Shown here one piece after another: positions 16,431-25,204 of a stretch of 64,000 bases of DNA. Every line of letters starts with the position of its first letter. The stretch's first letter is position 1. The notes below the pieces were generated by a model. The model was not told where the DNA came from, ran no database searches, and was given only the letters and a program-made list of their open reading frames with translations. The stretch covers positions 124,001 through 188,000 of the forward strand of contig NZ_CAXHZC010000005.1 of NCBI RefSeq assembly GCF_964021845.1, in the 5' to 3' direction. This stretch comes from Arcticibacterium sp964021845. GTDB lineage: Bacteria; Bacteroidota; Bacteroidia; Cytophagales; Spirosomataceae. Both the position numbers and the translations under genes were made by a program.

Positions 16431-17807
16431 TTAGCCAAAAAGGTCTCGAAAAACGTCTTCTAATTTTTCAGAGGCTATAATGTCAATTCCAAACTTCGCT
16501 TTATCAAGACCTTTCATGTTGTTCTGGGAAATGTATATTCTCTTAAAACCCAACTTTTCGGCTTCTGATATTCTGGCCTCTATACGGCTTATAGCTCTAA
16601 TTTCACCACCAAGACCAACTTCTGCTGCAAAACAGTATGACTGGCTCACTGCCAAATCTTCATAGGAAGAAGCTACACTAACGCATACGGCAAGGTCAAT
16701 GGCTGGATCTTCTACTTTCAAGCCGCCAGCTACATTCAAGAAAACGTCTTGCGTGCCTAATCTAAAACCACCTCTCTTTTCTAAAACAGCCAAAAGCATT
16801 TGAAGTCTTCTGCCATCAAAACCATTGCTAGAACGCTGCGGGGTGCCATAATTGGCTGTACTTACCAATGATTGGATTTCTATATTTAAAGAGCGGTTTC
16901 CTTCCATCATGGAGGCTATACTAATTCCACTAATTTCACTTGCTCTTTCAGATAATAGTATTTCTGAAGGATTGCTGACTTCCCTAAGCCCGTCAGTTTG
17001 CATTTCGTAAATGCCCAATTCTGATGTACTACCAAATCTGTTTTTAGTAGTTCTTAAAATTCTGTATGCCATGTAACGGTCGCCTTCAAACTGCAATACC
17101 GTATCTACCATGTGCTCTAAAACTTTTGGGCCTGCCAGGCTACCTTCTTTGGTAATATGCCCAATCATAATTACGGGCACATCAGACTCCTTGGCAAAAG
17201 TCATAAACTCAGCGGCACACTCTTTTATTTGAGAAACAGAACCAGCACCAGATTCTATCAATGGCGAAACCATGGTTTGAATAGAGTCTACTATCACCAC
17301 ATCTGGTTCTAGCATTTCTATGTGTTTAAAAACGGCGTCTGTAGATGTTTCAGTTAAAATATAACAGCGATCGTTCTCAAATTTGAGTCGAGTAGCTCTC
17401 ATTTTTAACTGCTGTTCACTTTCTTCTCCAGAAATATAAAGAACATTATAATCTTTAAGACTCAAGGCAATTTGTAACATCAGCGTTGACTTTCCAATAC
17501 CTGGCTCACCACCAATAAGTGTCAAAGAACCGGGGACCAAACCACCTCCTAGAACTCTGTTTAGCTCACTGTCTTCCGTTATAATGCGGTACTGTTCCGT
17601 AGTATGAATGTCATTTATCTTCTTCGGTTTAGACTTTGGCTTAGCATTTTGACTTCCAAATCGCCAGTTTCCTTTTTCTGGTTCGTCTTTTGTAATTAAT
17701 TCTTCTACTAGAGAATTCCACTCTAAGCATGAGGGACACTTACCTAGCCATTTAGGAGCGTTATAACCGCATTTTTGACAGAAATAAGCAGTTTTTGGTT
17801 TTGCCAT
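16431..17807 (-). CDS. radA: DNA repair protein RadA
   Basis: The protein has 458 residues, the normal RadA length. The N-terminal C4 zinc finger is CQKCGYNAPKWLGKCPSC (residues about 10-27). Walker A is GGEPGIGKST at about 98-107, the RadA-specific KNRFG motif appears in RTTKNRFGSTSELGIY, and the C-terminal Lon-like domain contains VFLNVAGGLKVEDPAIDLAV. RadA is a hexameric ATPase that promotes branch migration during recombinational repair. It is a single gene. Confidence 0.97.
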   Translation of the reverse strand: MAKPKTAYFCQKCGYNAPKWLGKCPSCLEWNSLVEELITKDEPEKGNWRFGSQNAKPKSKPKKINDIHTTEQYRIITEDSELNRVLGGGLVPGSLTLIGGEPGIGKSTLMLQIALSLKDYNVLYISGEESEQQLKMRATRLKFENDRCYILTETSTDAVFKHIEMLEPDVVIVDSIQTMVSPLIESGAGSVSQIKECAAEFMTFAKESDVPVIMIGHITKEGSLAGPKVLEHMVDTVLQFEGDRYMAYRILRTTKNRFGSTSELGIYEMQTDGLREVSNPSEILLSERASEISGISIASMMEGNRSLNIEIQSLVSTANYGTPQRSSNGFDGRRLQMLLAVLEKRGGFRLGTQDVFLNVAGGLKVEDPAIDLAVCVSVASSYEDLAVSQSYCFAAEVGLGGEIRAISRIEARISEAEKLGFKRIYISQNNMKGLDKAKFGIDIIASEKLEDVFRDLFG

Positions 17808-18004
17808 TTATTGAGTTTCCTTTTGTGAGGGTAGGTAATAAAAGAAATTTTCGGGTAAAAGGTTCATCGGTGCAACCGATAAATAAAACCTTTCATCTAA
17901 ACTTTCAGACTCGGGTATTATTTAGAAATATTGTACTAAGATAAAAGCAAGTACCGTTTATTGACCAGAACAATACGCGAATTTAGAAACATAAAAATAG
18001 AATT

Positions 18005-18625
18005 ATGAAAAGAGTTGCAGTAGTATTAATCTTATTATTAATCAGTTCGGTAGGTTATTCACAGTCAGCACTGGGTATAAAAGGAGGGGTGAACCTTACC
18101 AATATTAGTACAGACGCCGGTTCTTTTAACGATAATGTTAAAGAAAGTCTTGACACAAAAACGGGCTTTGTGTTTGGATTATGGGGGAGACTAGGGCAGA
18201 AATTATATTTACAGCCAGAGGTATTAATAGCTACAAAGGGCGGTGAAGTAGAAGTTAGCCCAGGTGGAGGAGCACCCGTTCAAGTATACGACGTAAAATA
18301 TACAAATCTTGATATTCCGGTTTTAGTAGGTTTTAAACCTGCAAAGTGGCTAAGAGTGATGGGTGGTCCTGTGGCTTCTCTAAAACTATCTGAGAATGAC
18401 AAACTGAAAGAAGCCCTCAACCAGTTTGCATCAGGTGATGAGGCTCTAGAGCAAGCCACTTGGGGATATCAGGTAGGTTTAGGAGTAAAACTTTTGGGTG
18501 TTGAATTAGATTTAAGAAAAGAAGGTAGCCTAACAGATATAAATGCTTTGAATTTTAAAGATGCAGATAAGTTCAGCCAAAGAGCTAGCGGTTGGCAGCT
18601 TACTTTAGGTTTTACCATTTTATAG
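18005..18625 (+). CDS. Outer-membrane beta-barrel (porin-family) protein
   Basis: The 206-residue exported protein has a signal peptide ending SVGYSQ, then LGIKGGVNLTNIST, the opening typical of the PF13568-type 8-strand barrel of Bacteroidota. The last strand ends in FTIL with an aromatic-rich C-terminus (GWQLTLGFTIL). The function of this family is not defined; it probably spans the outer membrane. It is single, with the hairpin at 18649-18686 downstream. Confidence 0.85.
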   Translation: MKRVAVVLILLLISSVGYSQSALGIKGGVNLTNISTDAGSFNDNVKESLDTKTGFVFGLWGRLGQKLYLQPEVLIATKGGEVEVSPGGGAPVQVYDVKYTNLDIPVLVGFKPAKWLRVMGGPVASLKLSENDKLKEALNQFASGDEALEQATWGYQVGLGVKLLGVELDLRKEGSLTDINALNFKDADKFSQRASGWQLTLGFTIL

Positions 18626-18648
18626 TTAATTAGCCTTTTTTTAGGTTT

Positions 18649-18686
18649 AAAATCCTCACTGGTTTAATCAGCGAGGATTTTTTTTA
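18649..18686 (+). terminator. Terminator after porin-family gene
   Basis: AAAATCCTC pairs with GAGGATTTT, with an inner CTG/CAG pairing, followed by a T run; 24 bp past the stop. Confidence 0.85.
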
Positions 18687-18732
18687 GCATGAATTTTGAT
18701 ATGTTTAGGCTATTACTCAACCATCTTACTTA

Positions 18733-19461
18733 ATGATATCAATACTTACTTATAAAACGGTTTTAATTTGCTGTGCACTCTTTTCTTTTTGTTCAGAAGT
18801 AAGGGCAATGGCATCGTTTCCTTACCTTTCTCACGCTAAATTTATTAATTCTAAGGCACTGGGCGACACCTCAAGTATGTATTACTACTCATTTGAACAT
18901 CATAAAACTATTGAGTATCGGGAGTTATTGACTAACTCAGATGTTTCTTTTATAAAAACATGTGTAGGGCGAGAAATAGTTTTGACAGCTCCCAATTATG
19001 GGGAGAATGCAAAATATGTATGGGAAGGACCAAATGGTTTTACCAGCGAATCTTCAGAGTTGAAGTTTACAAGTGTAGCGTTAAAAGATGATGGACTTTA
19101 TGTGGTTAATGTTTTAAAAGGTGAGCAAATAATTTTGGGTAAAATTAAACTGATTGTTAGACCAAAGCCTTTAGCCAGTGTAAATAAAGACAAATTTAAG
19201 GAAGATGAAGCTATTCAATTACAGGCTGATGACAACACTCTTAACGCAAAATATGAATGGCGTGATATGGATAAGAAGATTATATCTAAATCTAAAGACT
19301 TGTGGGTTTCTCCAAAGAAAAAAGGAAATTATAATTACTTTCTAACGGTAAATAAAGACGGCTGCGAGACTTCTAAAAACATTGAAATTTCCGTTGGTTC
19401 GGAGGATATAAATCCCGTATATAATAATGTGGTAGATGTTTTAAGGCATTCTAAAAATTAA
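18733..19461 (+). CDS. Exported protein with Ig-like domains, function unknown
   Basis: The 242-residue protein has an N-terminal signal-like segment (about 1-26). A first Ig-like domain covers about 75-140; VWEGPNGFTSESSELKFT and KDDGLYVVNVLKG give the Trp and the D-x-G-x-Y pattern of Ig folds. A second, PKD/Ig-like domain covers about 145-225 (YEWRDMDKK, NKDGCETSKNIEISV). Such domains are common in large Bacteroidota adhesins, but here they form a short protein with no sorting domain seen. The C-terminal tail is polar. I do not recognise a family name. Confidence 0.7.
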   Translation: MISILTYKTVLICCALFSFCSEVRAMASFPYLSHAKFINSKALGDTSSMYYYSFEHHKTIEYRELLTNSDVSFIKTCVGREIVLTAPNYGENAKYVWEGPNGFTSESSELKFTSVALKDDGLYVVNVLKGEQIILGKIKLIVRPKPLASVNKDKFKEDEAIQLQADDNTLNAKYEWRDMDKKIISKSKDLWVSPKKKGNYNYFLTVNKDGCETSKNIEISVGSEDINPVYNNVVDVLRHSKN

Positions 19462-19502
19462 ACCTAAATACTTAATTTGCAGAAGAATCTTTTTAAGAAA
19501 GT

Positions 19503-19817
19503 GTGATAACCATTAAAGGAATAAAGTTGCCAAAAATATCGGGAATAGCCATCTTCCCTTTTATTCTAATTCGTTCAAAGGAACCATCGATTACACTTAT
19601 CAATCACGAGAAAATCCATATTAGACAACAGCTAGAATTACTTGTTGTGTTTTTTTACATTTGGTATGGCTTAGAGTGGTTTATACATTATTTAAAAGTT
19701 CAGAATTTTTGGGCAGCGTATAGGATGATTTCTTTTGAGAAGGAATCCTATTATCATGAGAATGACTTAAACTATTTGAAAAATCGAAAGTTTTGGGCGT
19801 TTCTAAATCACATCTAA
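19503..19817 (+). CDS. Small membrane-associated HExxH protein, function unknown
   Basis: The 104-residue protein uses a GTG start 41 bp after the preceding gene. Its core NHEKIHIRQQLELL contains HExxH, followed by a hydrophobic aromatic segment VVFFYIWYGLEWFIHYL. The order of HExxH, then an F/W-rich helix, resembles the catalytic part of M56 peptidases (compare HEEVHSKEFHSLDVFWFELL at 2562-3992) in miniature. Similar short proteins occur in Bacteroidota. Whether zinc is bound or any protease activity exists is unknown. Confidence 0.65.
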   Translation: MITIKGIKLPKISGIAIFPFILIRSKEPSITLINHEKIHIRQQLELLVVFFYIWYGLEWFIHYLKVQNFWAAYRMISFEKESYYHENDLNYLKNRKFWAFLNHI

Positions 19818-19859
19818 AAACCTACATTTGTCATAATTTAAAACTCACTAAATTTAATC

Positions 19860-20279
19860 ATGAAGAAAATCATCATTATTAATGGTCCTAATCTTAACCT
19901 TTTAGGAAAAAGAGAACCTGAGGTTTATGGTAACAAAACGTTTGATGATTATTTCAAAGTGCTAAGTGAGTTATTTCCAGAAGTAGCTTTAAGTCAATTT
20001 CAGAGTAATCATGAAGGAGCTATTATTGACAAAATTCACGAAGTAGGTTTTAATTATGATGGTATAATCATAAATGCGGGAGGCTTAACACACACTTCGG
20101 TAGCATTGGCTGATGCATTGTCATCTGTTACTACACCAGCCATTGAAGTACATATTTCTAATATTCATGCCCGAGAGGCTTTTCGTCATCATTCTTACCT
20201 AACTAGCAGATGCGTTGGTATGATATGCGGTTTAGGGCTAAAAGGTTACGAGTTAGCTCTTAGGCATTTTCTAGATTAA
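19860..20279 (+). CDS. aroQ: Type II 3-dehydroquinate dehydratase
   Basis: The 139-residue protein has the class II dehydroquinase motifs INGPNLNLLGKREPEVYG (the loop with Arg and Tyr), FQSNHEGAIIDKIHE, INAGGLTHTSVALADAL and EVHISNIHAREAFRHHS. It catalyses the third step of the shikimate pathway in the cytoplasm. It overlaps the convergent DUF4412 gene by 4 bp. It is not in a shikimate operon here. Confidence 0.96.
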   Translation: MKKIIIINGPNLNLLGKREPEVYGNKTFDDYFKVLSELFPEVALSQFQSNHEGAIIDKIHEVGFNYDGIIINAGGLTHTSVALADALSSVTTPAIEVHISNIHAREAFRHHSYLTSRCVGMICGLGLKGYELALRHFLD

Positions 20280-21346
20280 TCTTCAGAGCTCTCTTGTTGT
20301 CTTTGAGCATCTTGCATGATTTTGTTAAAATCCATCATGTTTTCATAACCTGCTGTTTGGATAGTATAATTGTCGCTCTCTTTGATGTCTGTTACTTCCA
20401 TGGCTATCTGTTCGCCGTCTTCGCTAAGGCTATTCATTCCTAACATAGCTCTACCTTCAGTTGCAAACTTCATCATCTCGGCGTTTGCAGTGTTGTCGAT
20501 ATTAAAGAGACTTGTGCTTCCTGACGAAGCCATTTTTTGGAAAGATTTGTAATATGCAGAAACCACGGGCACTCGTGAACGGCTAATCCATATTGTGTTT
20601 TTGTCTTTTCCTTGAGTTAAAAGATATGCATCACAGGTATAACCCGAAATAGTCTTTGTCTCGCCAGTTTTAGTGAAAGTAGTAGCTTCGTTTTGTTCTT
20701 CAGCCATTTTAGCGGCCATGTTACCAGCAGCTTTCATTGACATCCCTATCATGTTTTTCTTCCCTTCAGCTTCCATAAAAGTGTACATACAATCTTTATC
20801 AAAGTCTATTATTATTGCTTGAAGTCCATGAGTGTCACCAGTCATTCCTGGGCTAGAGCCACTAATCATTTTAGAGCCCATATAGTTACCACTTTGAGTA
20901 AAGTAGTATTTGTTTTTCATGTTAAAGTCCCCTTCCGAATTTTTGGTTTTAATATCCATAACATAAGATGAGCTAAAACTGTAGCTATCAGAAGGAGGGG
21001 GAGTAGAACCCATTCCGCCAAGCATTCCACTTAACATTCCCATGGCTTGTTCTTGAGACATTTCAGCCGAGGAGGAATTGGTAGGAGTTGGTGTATTTGC
21101 TTTTGTCTCCGTTTGTGGTTTTGACTCCGTAGTTTTATTGCCAGAATTAAAAATACTGTCAAATACTTTGTCAACACCCTTGTCAATACTTTCATTTGCC
21201 TTTTGTTCAGCTCTTTGTTCTGCCCTTTGAGCAGCTCTGTCTGCCACTTTTTTGCCAATCCTCCTAGGGTTTAAGATTTGACCGTAGCTAAATACGCTAC
21301 TAAATGCTAAGGCTATAACTAAGGAAAGTTTAAATATCTTTTTCAT
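20276..21346 (-). CDS. DUF4412 exported protein
   Basis: The 356-residue protein has a signal peptide (ending FSYGQ). A basic, Ala/Arg/Glu-rich coiled segment (AAQRAEQRAEQKANESID) and a Thr/Pro/Ser linker follow. The DUF4412 beta-rich domain starts near YVMDIKTKNSEGDFNMKNKY and contains TISGYTCDAYLL and IWISRSRVPVVSAYYKSF. DUF4412 proteins resemble periplasmic lipid-binding LolA-type folds, but their role is unsettled. The 3' end overlaps aroQ by 4 bp tail to tail. Confidence 0.8.
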   Translation of the reverse strand: MKKIFKLSLVIALAFSSVFSYGQILNPRRIGKKVADRAAQRAEQRAEQKANESIDKGVDKVFDSIFNSGNKTTESKPQTETKANTPTPTNSSSAEMSQEQAMGMLSGMLGGMGSTPPPSDSYSFSSSYVMDIKTKNSEGDFNMKNKYYFTQSGNYMGSKMISGSSPGMTGDTHGLQAIIIDFDKDCMYTFMEAEGKKNMIGMSMKAAGNMAAKMAEEQNEATTFTKTGETKTISGYTCDAYLLTQGKDKNTIWISRSRVPVVSAYYKSFQKMASSGSTSLFNIDNTANAEMMKFATEGRAMLGMNSLSEDGEQIAMEVTDIKESDNYTIQTAGYENMMDFNKIMQDAQRQQESSED

Positions 21347-21522
21347 TTTTGCAGTTTGGAAAATTAGGTTTTCGCTTAAAAAGTTAAAGCAATTTACTTT
21401 TTTTTGAGAAGAGATGCCAAGAAATTATGTGATTGGTAAGTAATTCTTTATAGTTGGTATGAATATTAATTCAGTTGGCTAGGTAAATAATATTTTGAGC
21501 TAGTTTGAGGTTTTAAATAAGT

Positions 21523-22722
21523 ATGATAAAAACTATTTTGTTTTGGTTGATGCCTTGTTTTTTATGGGCTCAAGGAGTGGCGACCGTGGTAGGAGTGGTG
21601 GAAGACAAAACGACCTTAGAGCGTTTACCTTCTGTGGTAATTGATATGCAATATGGTGGCTATGCATCTACTTCTAATATTGAAGGGAAATTTGCTTTTA
21701 AATTCCCAAACTTGGTGTTAGACTCCTCTTTTGTTTCTTTTTCTGCCATTGGTTATAAGACAAGAATTTTGCCTGCCAGAGAATTACTGAAACTTAGTGA
21801 ATATAAAGTATATTTAGAGAAAGCAGACTCTATTAAGAGTACGCTAGGTATAGCTGAAGCAAAAGTTTTAGTACAAGCAGCTGTAGATTCTATCCAAAAG
21901 AATAATATTCATACTAACTTTTTTCAAAATGGATTTTATCAAGAAGTGGCCACTATTCAAGGAATAGGGGTGGTGAAAGTTAAAGAAGCCGTGCTTAGGG
22001 TAGAAAGGTTTCCTGAAGAAGAGGTGTTTAATGACAAAATAAGAGTAGTTAAGTCGCGATATATAGATTGGAAAGGGCAGAGCTCTAAAATAGAGGCCTG
22101 GCAGTTTGTGAATGGAATGCCTATAGCTAGCCGGAGTTTAGAGACGGAACTACCAGAATTTTTAACCAAAGGAAGTCTAGGAAGTTATAAGTTTAGGGTA
22201 GACTCCATGCAAACATCTTTTAACGATATTGAAATACTATCAGTTAGTTTTGAGCCTAAGTCTTCTAGGTTAAGGGGTGGCCGCACAGGGAAAATATGGA
22301 TAGAGCCGTATAGCAAGGCTATTATTAGGTTAGAGTACGAATTGACTCCTAAAGGGCTGTTTGATGTGATAGGAGGAGGGAACGGTACCGTTAAGCTAAA
22401 AGGAGAAAGCTTAAAATATGTGAGTCAATACAGGAGGGCTGGTAAAAAATGGGTTTTACACGAAAATAACATCACAGTAGACCTTGAATATAAAGAGAAA
22501 CTGGATAAAAGATTTGATGTAAATACCCGATGGGAACTGAAATTTTTGGCAACTGAGACAAGACAATTGGCGGCTAGAATGATTCAAGACGTCGAAGTGC
22601 CCAGTACTACCGAAAATTTCAGAACCACTGCTGGTTTAGGTACCGATTATTGGGAAACCTATAATTTCATTATGCCAACATTTGAAATGTTTAAGCTTCC
22701 TGATAATTATAGAAAACGTTAA
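21523..22722 (+). CDS. Exported protein with carboxypeptidase-regulatory-like N-terminal domain
   Basis: The 399-residue protein has a signal peptide (about 1-16, ending LWAQ). A carboxypeptidase-D regulatory-like beta-sandwich at about 18-95 contains GGYASTSNIEGKFAFKFP and VSFSAIGYKTRIL. A larger beta-rich domain, GKIWIEPYSKAIIRLEYELTPKG, is typical of a family of Bacteroidota periplasmic or surface proteins resembling outer-membrane receptor accessory proteins. No barrel is visible. Function unknown. It converges with ychF, the stops lying 3 bp apart. Confidence 0.7.
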   Translation: MIKTILFWLMPCFLWAQGVATVVGVVEDKTTLERLPSVVIDMQYGGYASTSNIEGKFAFKFPNLVLDSSFVSFSAIGYKTRILPARELLKLSEYKVYLEKADSIKSTLGIAEAKVLVQAAVDSIQKNNIHTNFFQNGFYQEVATIQGIGVVKVKEAVLRVERFPEEEVFNDKIRVVKSRYIDWKGQSSKIEAWQFVNGMPIASRSLETELPEFLTKGSLGSYKFRVDSMQTSFNDIEILSVSFEPKSSRLRGGRTGKIWIEPYSKAIIRLEYELTPKGLFDVIGGGNGTVKLKGESLKYVSQYRRAGKKWVLHENNITVDLEYKEKLDKRFDVNTRWELKFLATETRQLAARMIQDVEVPSTTENFRTTAGLGTDYWETYNFIMPTFEMFKLPDNYRKR

Positions 22723-22725
22723 AAC

Positions 22726-23829
22726 TTAAACGTTAAAACGGAAGTGCATGATGTCACCATCTTTCACTATGTATTCTTTTCCTTCTATTCTTAAACGTCC
22801 TACTTCTTTACAGGCTTGCTCAGAACCATGTTTGGTGAAATCATCATAGCTCATTACTTCAGCTTTAATGAATCCTCTCTCAAAGTCTGTATGGATTACT
22901 CCAGCAGCTTGAGGTGCAGTCCATCCTTCTTGGATAGTCCAAGCTCTTACTTCTTGTACACCCGCGGTGAAATAAGTTTTTAAGTTTAATAAAGTATAAG
23001 CTGATCTAAGAAGCTTATCTAAACCAGCTTCTTTCATGCCATAGTCTTCAAAGAACATTGCTTTATCATCAGGGTCTTCCATTTCTGAAATATCAGCTTC
23101 AATGTTATTACAAAGCACTATCATTTGAGCTCCTTCCGCATCTGCTACTTTCTGTAAAGCTTCAGAGTATTTATTACCAGTATGCATGCTGGCTTCGTCT
23201 ACGTTAGCTACATAGAGCGTAGGCTTAACAGTAAGTAAAAACATATCTGCTATGGCCGGAAGTTCTTCTTTACTAAGCTCTAATTCTCTTACATTTTTAC
23301 CTTGCTTAAGCCATGCTTCGCACTTTTCAACTACGTCAAGTTCAAATTTCATTTTGGCGTCACCACCCACACGGGCCATTTTGCCTATCCTTTTGACCTT
23401 TTTTTCAATGCTCTCCAAATCTTTCAATTGAAGTTCATAGTCAATAATCTCTTTATCAGAAATAGGATTGATGTCTCCTTCGTCTCTAAGAACGTTTTCG
23501 TCTTCAAAACATCTAATTACATGAATGATGGCATCAACCTCTCTAATATTTCCAAGAAACTTGTTTCCCAAGCCTTCGCCTTGACTGGCACCTTTTACTA
23601 ATCCAGCAATATCCACTACTTCTATTTGTGTAGGAATTACTTTTTGCGGATTTACTAGTTCTTCTAGTTTTACCAGTCTTTCGTCTGGTACGTCTACTAG
23701 AGCCTCATTAGGCTCAATAGTACAGAAACGGTAATTGCTCGCTTGAGCTTTTGCACTTGTGGAAACTGCATTGAAAAGTGTTGATTTTCCAACATTCGGT
23801 AAGCCAACAATTCCTACTTTTAAAGCCAT
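22726..23829 (-). CDS. ychF: Redox-regulated ATPase YchF (Obg-family)
   Basis: The 367-residue protein begins MALKVGIVGLPNVGKSTLFNAV, with the P-loop, then the family's altered G4 motif NVDEA and a C-terminal TGS-like domain (FFTAG..EVRAWTIQEGWTAPQAAGVIHTD in part). The frame could be extended 28 residues upstream to 23913. However, a TAnnTTTG -7 box lies at 23854-23861 inside that extension, so the ATG at 23827-23829 is chosen. YchF prefers ATP to GTP and binds ribosomes. Confidence 0.95.
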   Translation of the reverse strand: MALKVGIVGLPNVGKSTLFNAVSTSAKAQASNYRFCTIEPNEALVDVPDERLVKLEELVNPQKVIPTQIEVVDIAGLVKGASQGEGLGNKFLGNIREVDAIIHVIRCFEDENVLRDEGDINPISDKEIIDYELQLKDLESIEKKVKRIGKMARVGGDAKMKFELDVVEKCEAWLKQGKNVRELELSKEELPAIADMFLLTVKPTLYVANVDEASMHTGNKYSEALQKVADAEGAQMIVLCNNIEADISEMEDPDDKAMFFEDYGMKEAGLDKLLRSAYTLLNLKTYFTAGVQEVRAWTIQEGWTAPQAAGVIHTDFERGFIKAEVMSYDDFTKHGSEQACKEVGRLRIEGKEYIVKDGDIMHFRFNV

Positions 23830-23853
23830 CTTTTCTTTGATAAATATTAGGCT

Positions 23854-23861
23854 GCAAAAAT
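23854..23861 (-). promoter_or_regulatory. -7 box for ychF
   Basis: On the minus strand it reads TATTTTTG followed by C, an exact TAnnTTTG match, 24 bp before the chosen start codon. It argues against the longer reading frame. Confidence 0.5.
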
Positions 23862-23971
23862 AGCAGAAAAGGTCGAGCCTATCAAAATCATTTGGCTTTG
23901 TGATTTTTATCACTTTTTAAGACTTTGTTCAGGCTTATTTTTGATTAATTATTAATCAAAATGATACAGTT

Positions 23972-24184
23972 ATGACAAAGAATATGGGAACTACAGATAA
24001 GATGCTCAGAATTGCGGTAGCACTAGTAATAGCCCTACTTTACTGGCAAAATATCATTACAGGCACTTTGGCTTTAGTATTGATTGCTGTTTCAGTAGTT
24101 TTTCTTTTGACCAGCACGGCAAGCTTTTGTCCACTATATAAGGTCTTGGGAATAAGCACTTGTAAGGTTAAAGTAAAAAAATAA
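23972..24184 (+). CDS. DUF2892 small membrane protein
   Basis: The 70-residue protein has two hydrophobic helices (about 10-25 and 28-48). The family opening is NMGTTDKMLRIAVALVIA and the family end is TSTASFCPLYKVLGISTCK. DUF2892 (YgaP-like membrane segment) proteins are inner-membrane proteins often linked to rhodanese or sulfur metabolism, though no such gene is adjacent. The two Cys residues near the end are conserved in the family. Confidence 0.85.
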   Translation: MTKNMGTTDKMLRIAVALVIALLYWQNIITGTLALVLIAVSVVFLLTSTASFCPLYKVLGISTCKVKVKK

Positions 24185-24227
24185 ATTTGTGCTATGCACA
24201 TTTATCTAGTTGAGTCTTAAATTATCC

Positions 24228-24235
24228 TATTTTTG
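24228..24235 (+). promoter_or_regulatory. -7 box for the aldo/keto reductase-like gene
   Basis: TATTTTTG fits TAnnTTTG, 20 bp before the ATG at 24255 and downstream of a possible TTG start at 24210. It supports the shorter protein. Confidence 0.5.
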
Positions 24236-24254
24236 TACTACAAAACAGAAAGAG

Positions 24255-25130
24255 ATGGAAAAAGTATATTTAAGTGATAGTGGACCTAAAGTATCTAAAG
24301 CTATTTACAGTTTTTGGCGTTGGGAAAACGAGAAAATGGCAGACCCAAAAAGGGCAGAAGAGATTCTCAACTTATGCCTAGATTTAGGCATTAATACTTT
24401 TGACTTTGGCGATACTTCTGAAAAACTAGAAACAGAGAAAATTGTCAATTCCGTATTAAGAGGTAAAGAACTTAACCGAAAGGACATTGTGGTTTTTGCC
24501 AAATGTGGTATCAGAGAGCTGCCTTCTGGGAAACCTTACTTTGATAATTCAAAAAACTATTTATTAGATTCGGTAGACAAGTTTTTAAATGACTTGCAGA
24601 CAGAATATCTTGATATATTCCTTTTAAATGGCTTTGACTATACTGCAAATCCAGAGGAAACGGCTTTGGTATTGCAGCAGATAATACATACTAAAAAAGC
24701 AAAACACATAGGGATAGCTAATTTCACGGTAGACCAACATAAGCTATTGGCAAAGCACCTTAGTGTACCTATAGTAACTAGCCATATAGAATTAAACCTT
24801 TTAGATACCAGCCCAATAAGGGATGGTAGAATTGATTTCATAAAAGAACAATATGCCAAACCTTTAGTTTGGTCGCCACTTGCTGGCGGAGAAATTTTAG
24901 AGGGAGGTTCTGAACAAGCCATTAAATTAAGAAAGAGCTTAAAGGCCGTAGCTAAAAAACATGACGCCAATTTAGAGCAAATGGCCGTAGCATGGTTAAT
25001 TGGTTTAGGCGTTTTACCTATTATTGGTTCGCTAAACCTAGAAAGAATTAAGAATGTGGCTACCGCTACAGATATTGTTCTTTCAAAAGAAGATTGGTAC
25101 GATATCTATTATGCTTCATTGACAAAGTAA
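24255..25130 (+). CDS. Aldo/keto reductase-family protein with altered catalytic residues (YdhF-like)
   Basis: The 291-residue TIM-barrel protein resembles E. coli YdhF-type reductases: FAKCGIRELPSGKP (the Lys of the tetrad), HIGIANFTVDQHKLL and PLVWSPLAGGEILEGG. The usual AD-x-YG active-site Tyr is replaced: the segment reads FDFGDTSEKLETEK. The usual His in LLLIHRPD is Asn (IFLLNGFD). With Tyr and His both missing it may be a non-classical or inactive member. The start at ATG 24255 is favoured by the promoter at 24228-24235. Confidence 0.8.
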   Translation: MEKVYLSDSGPKVSKAIYSFWRWENEKMADPKRAEEILNLCLDLGINTFDFGDTSEKLETEKIVNSVLRGKELNRKDIVVFAKCGIRELPSGKPYFDNSKNYLLDSVDKFLNDLQTEYLDIFLLNGFDYTANPEETALVLQQIIHTKKAKHIGIANFTVDQHKLLAKHLSVPIVTSHIELNLLDTSPIRDGRIDFIKEQYAKPLVWSPLAGGEILEGGSEQAIKLRKSLKAVAKKHDANLEQMAVAWLIGLGVLPIIGSLNLERIKNVATATDIVLSKEDWYDIYYASLTK

Positions 25131-25146
25131 TTACAAAAGAATGTAT

Positions 25147-25185
25147 AAAAAATGCTGTTTGACTTTTAAGCCAAACAGCATTTTT
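25147..25185. terminator. Bidirectional terminator between reductase-like and metallo-beta-lactamase genes
   Basis: AAAAATGCTGTTTG pairs with CAAACAGCATTTTT around a 10-base loop, with A and T runs on both sides. It lies between convergent genes. Confidence 0.88.
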
Positions 25186-25204
25186 CTTTTTAATACTTGC
25201 TAGC

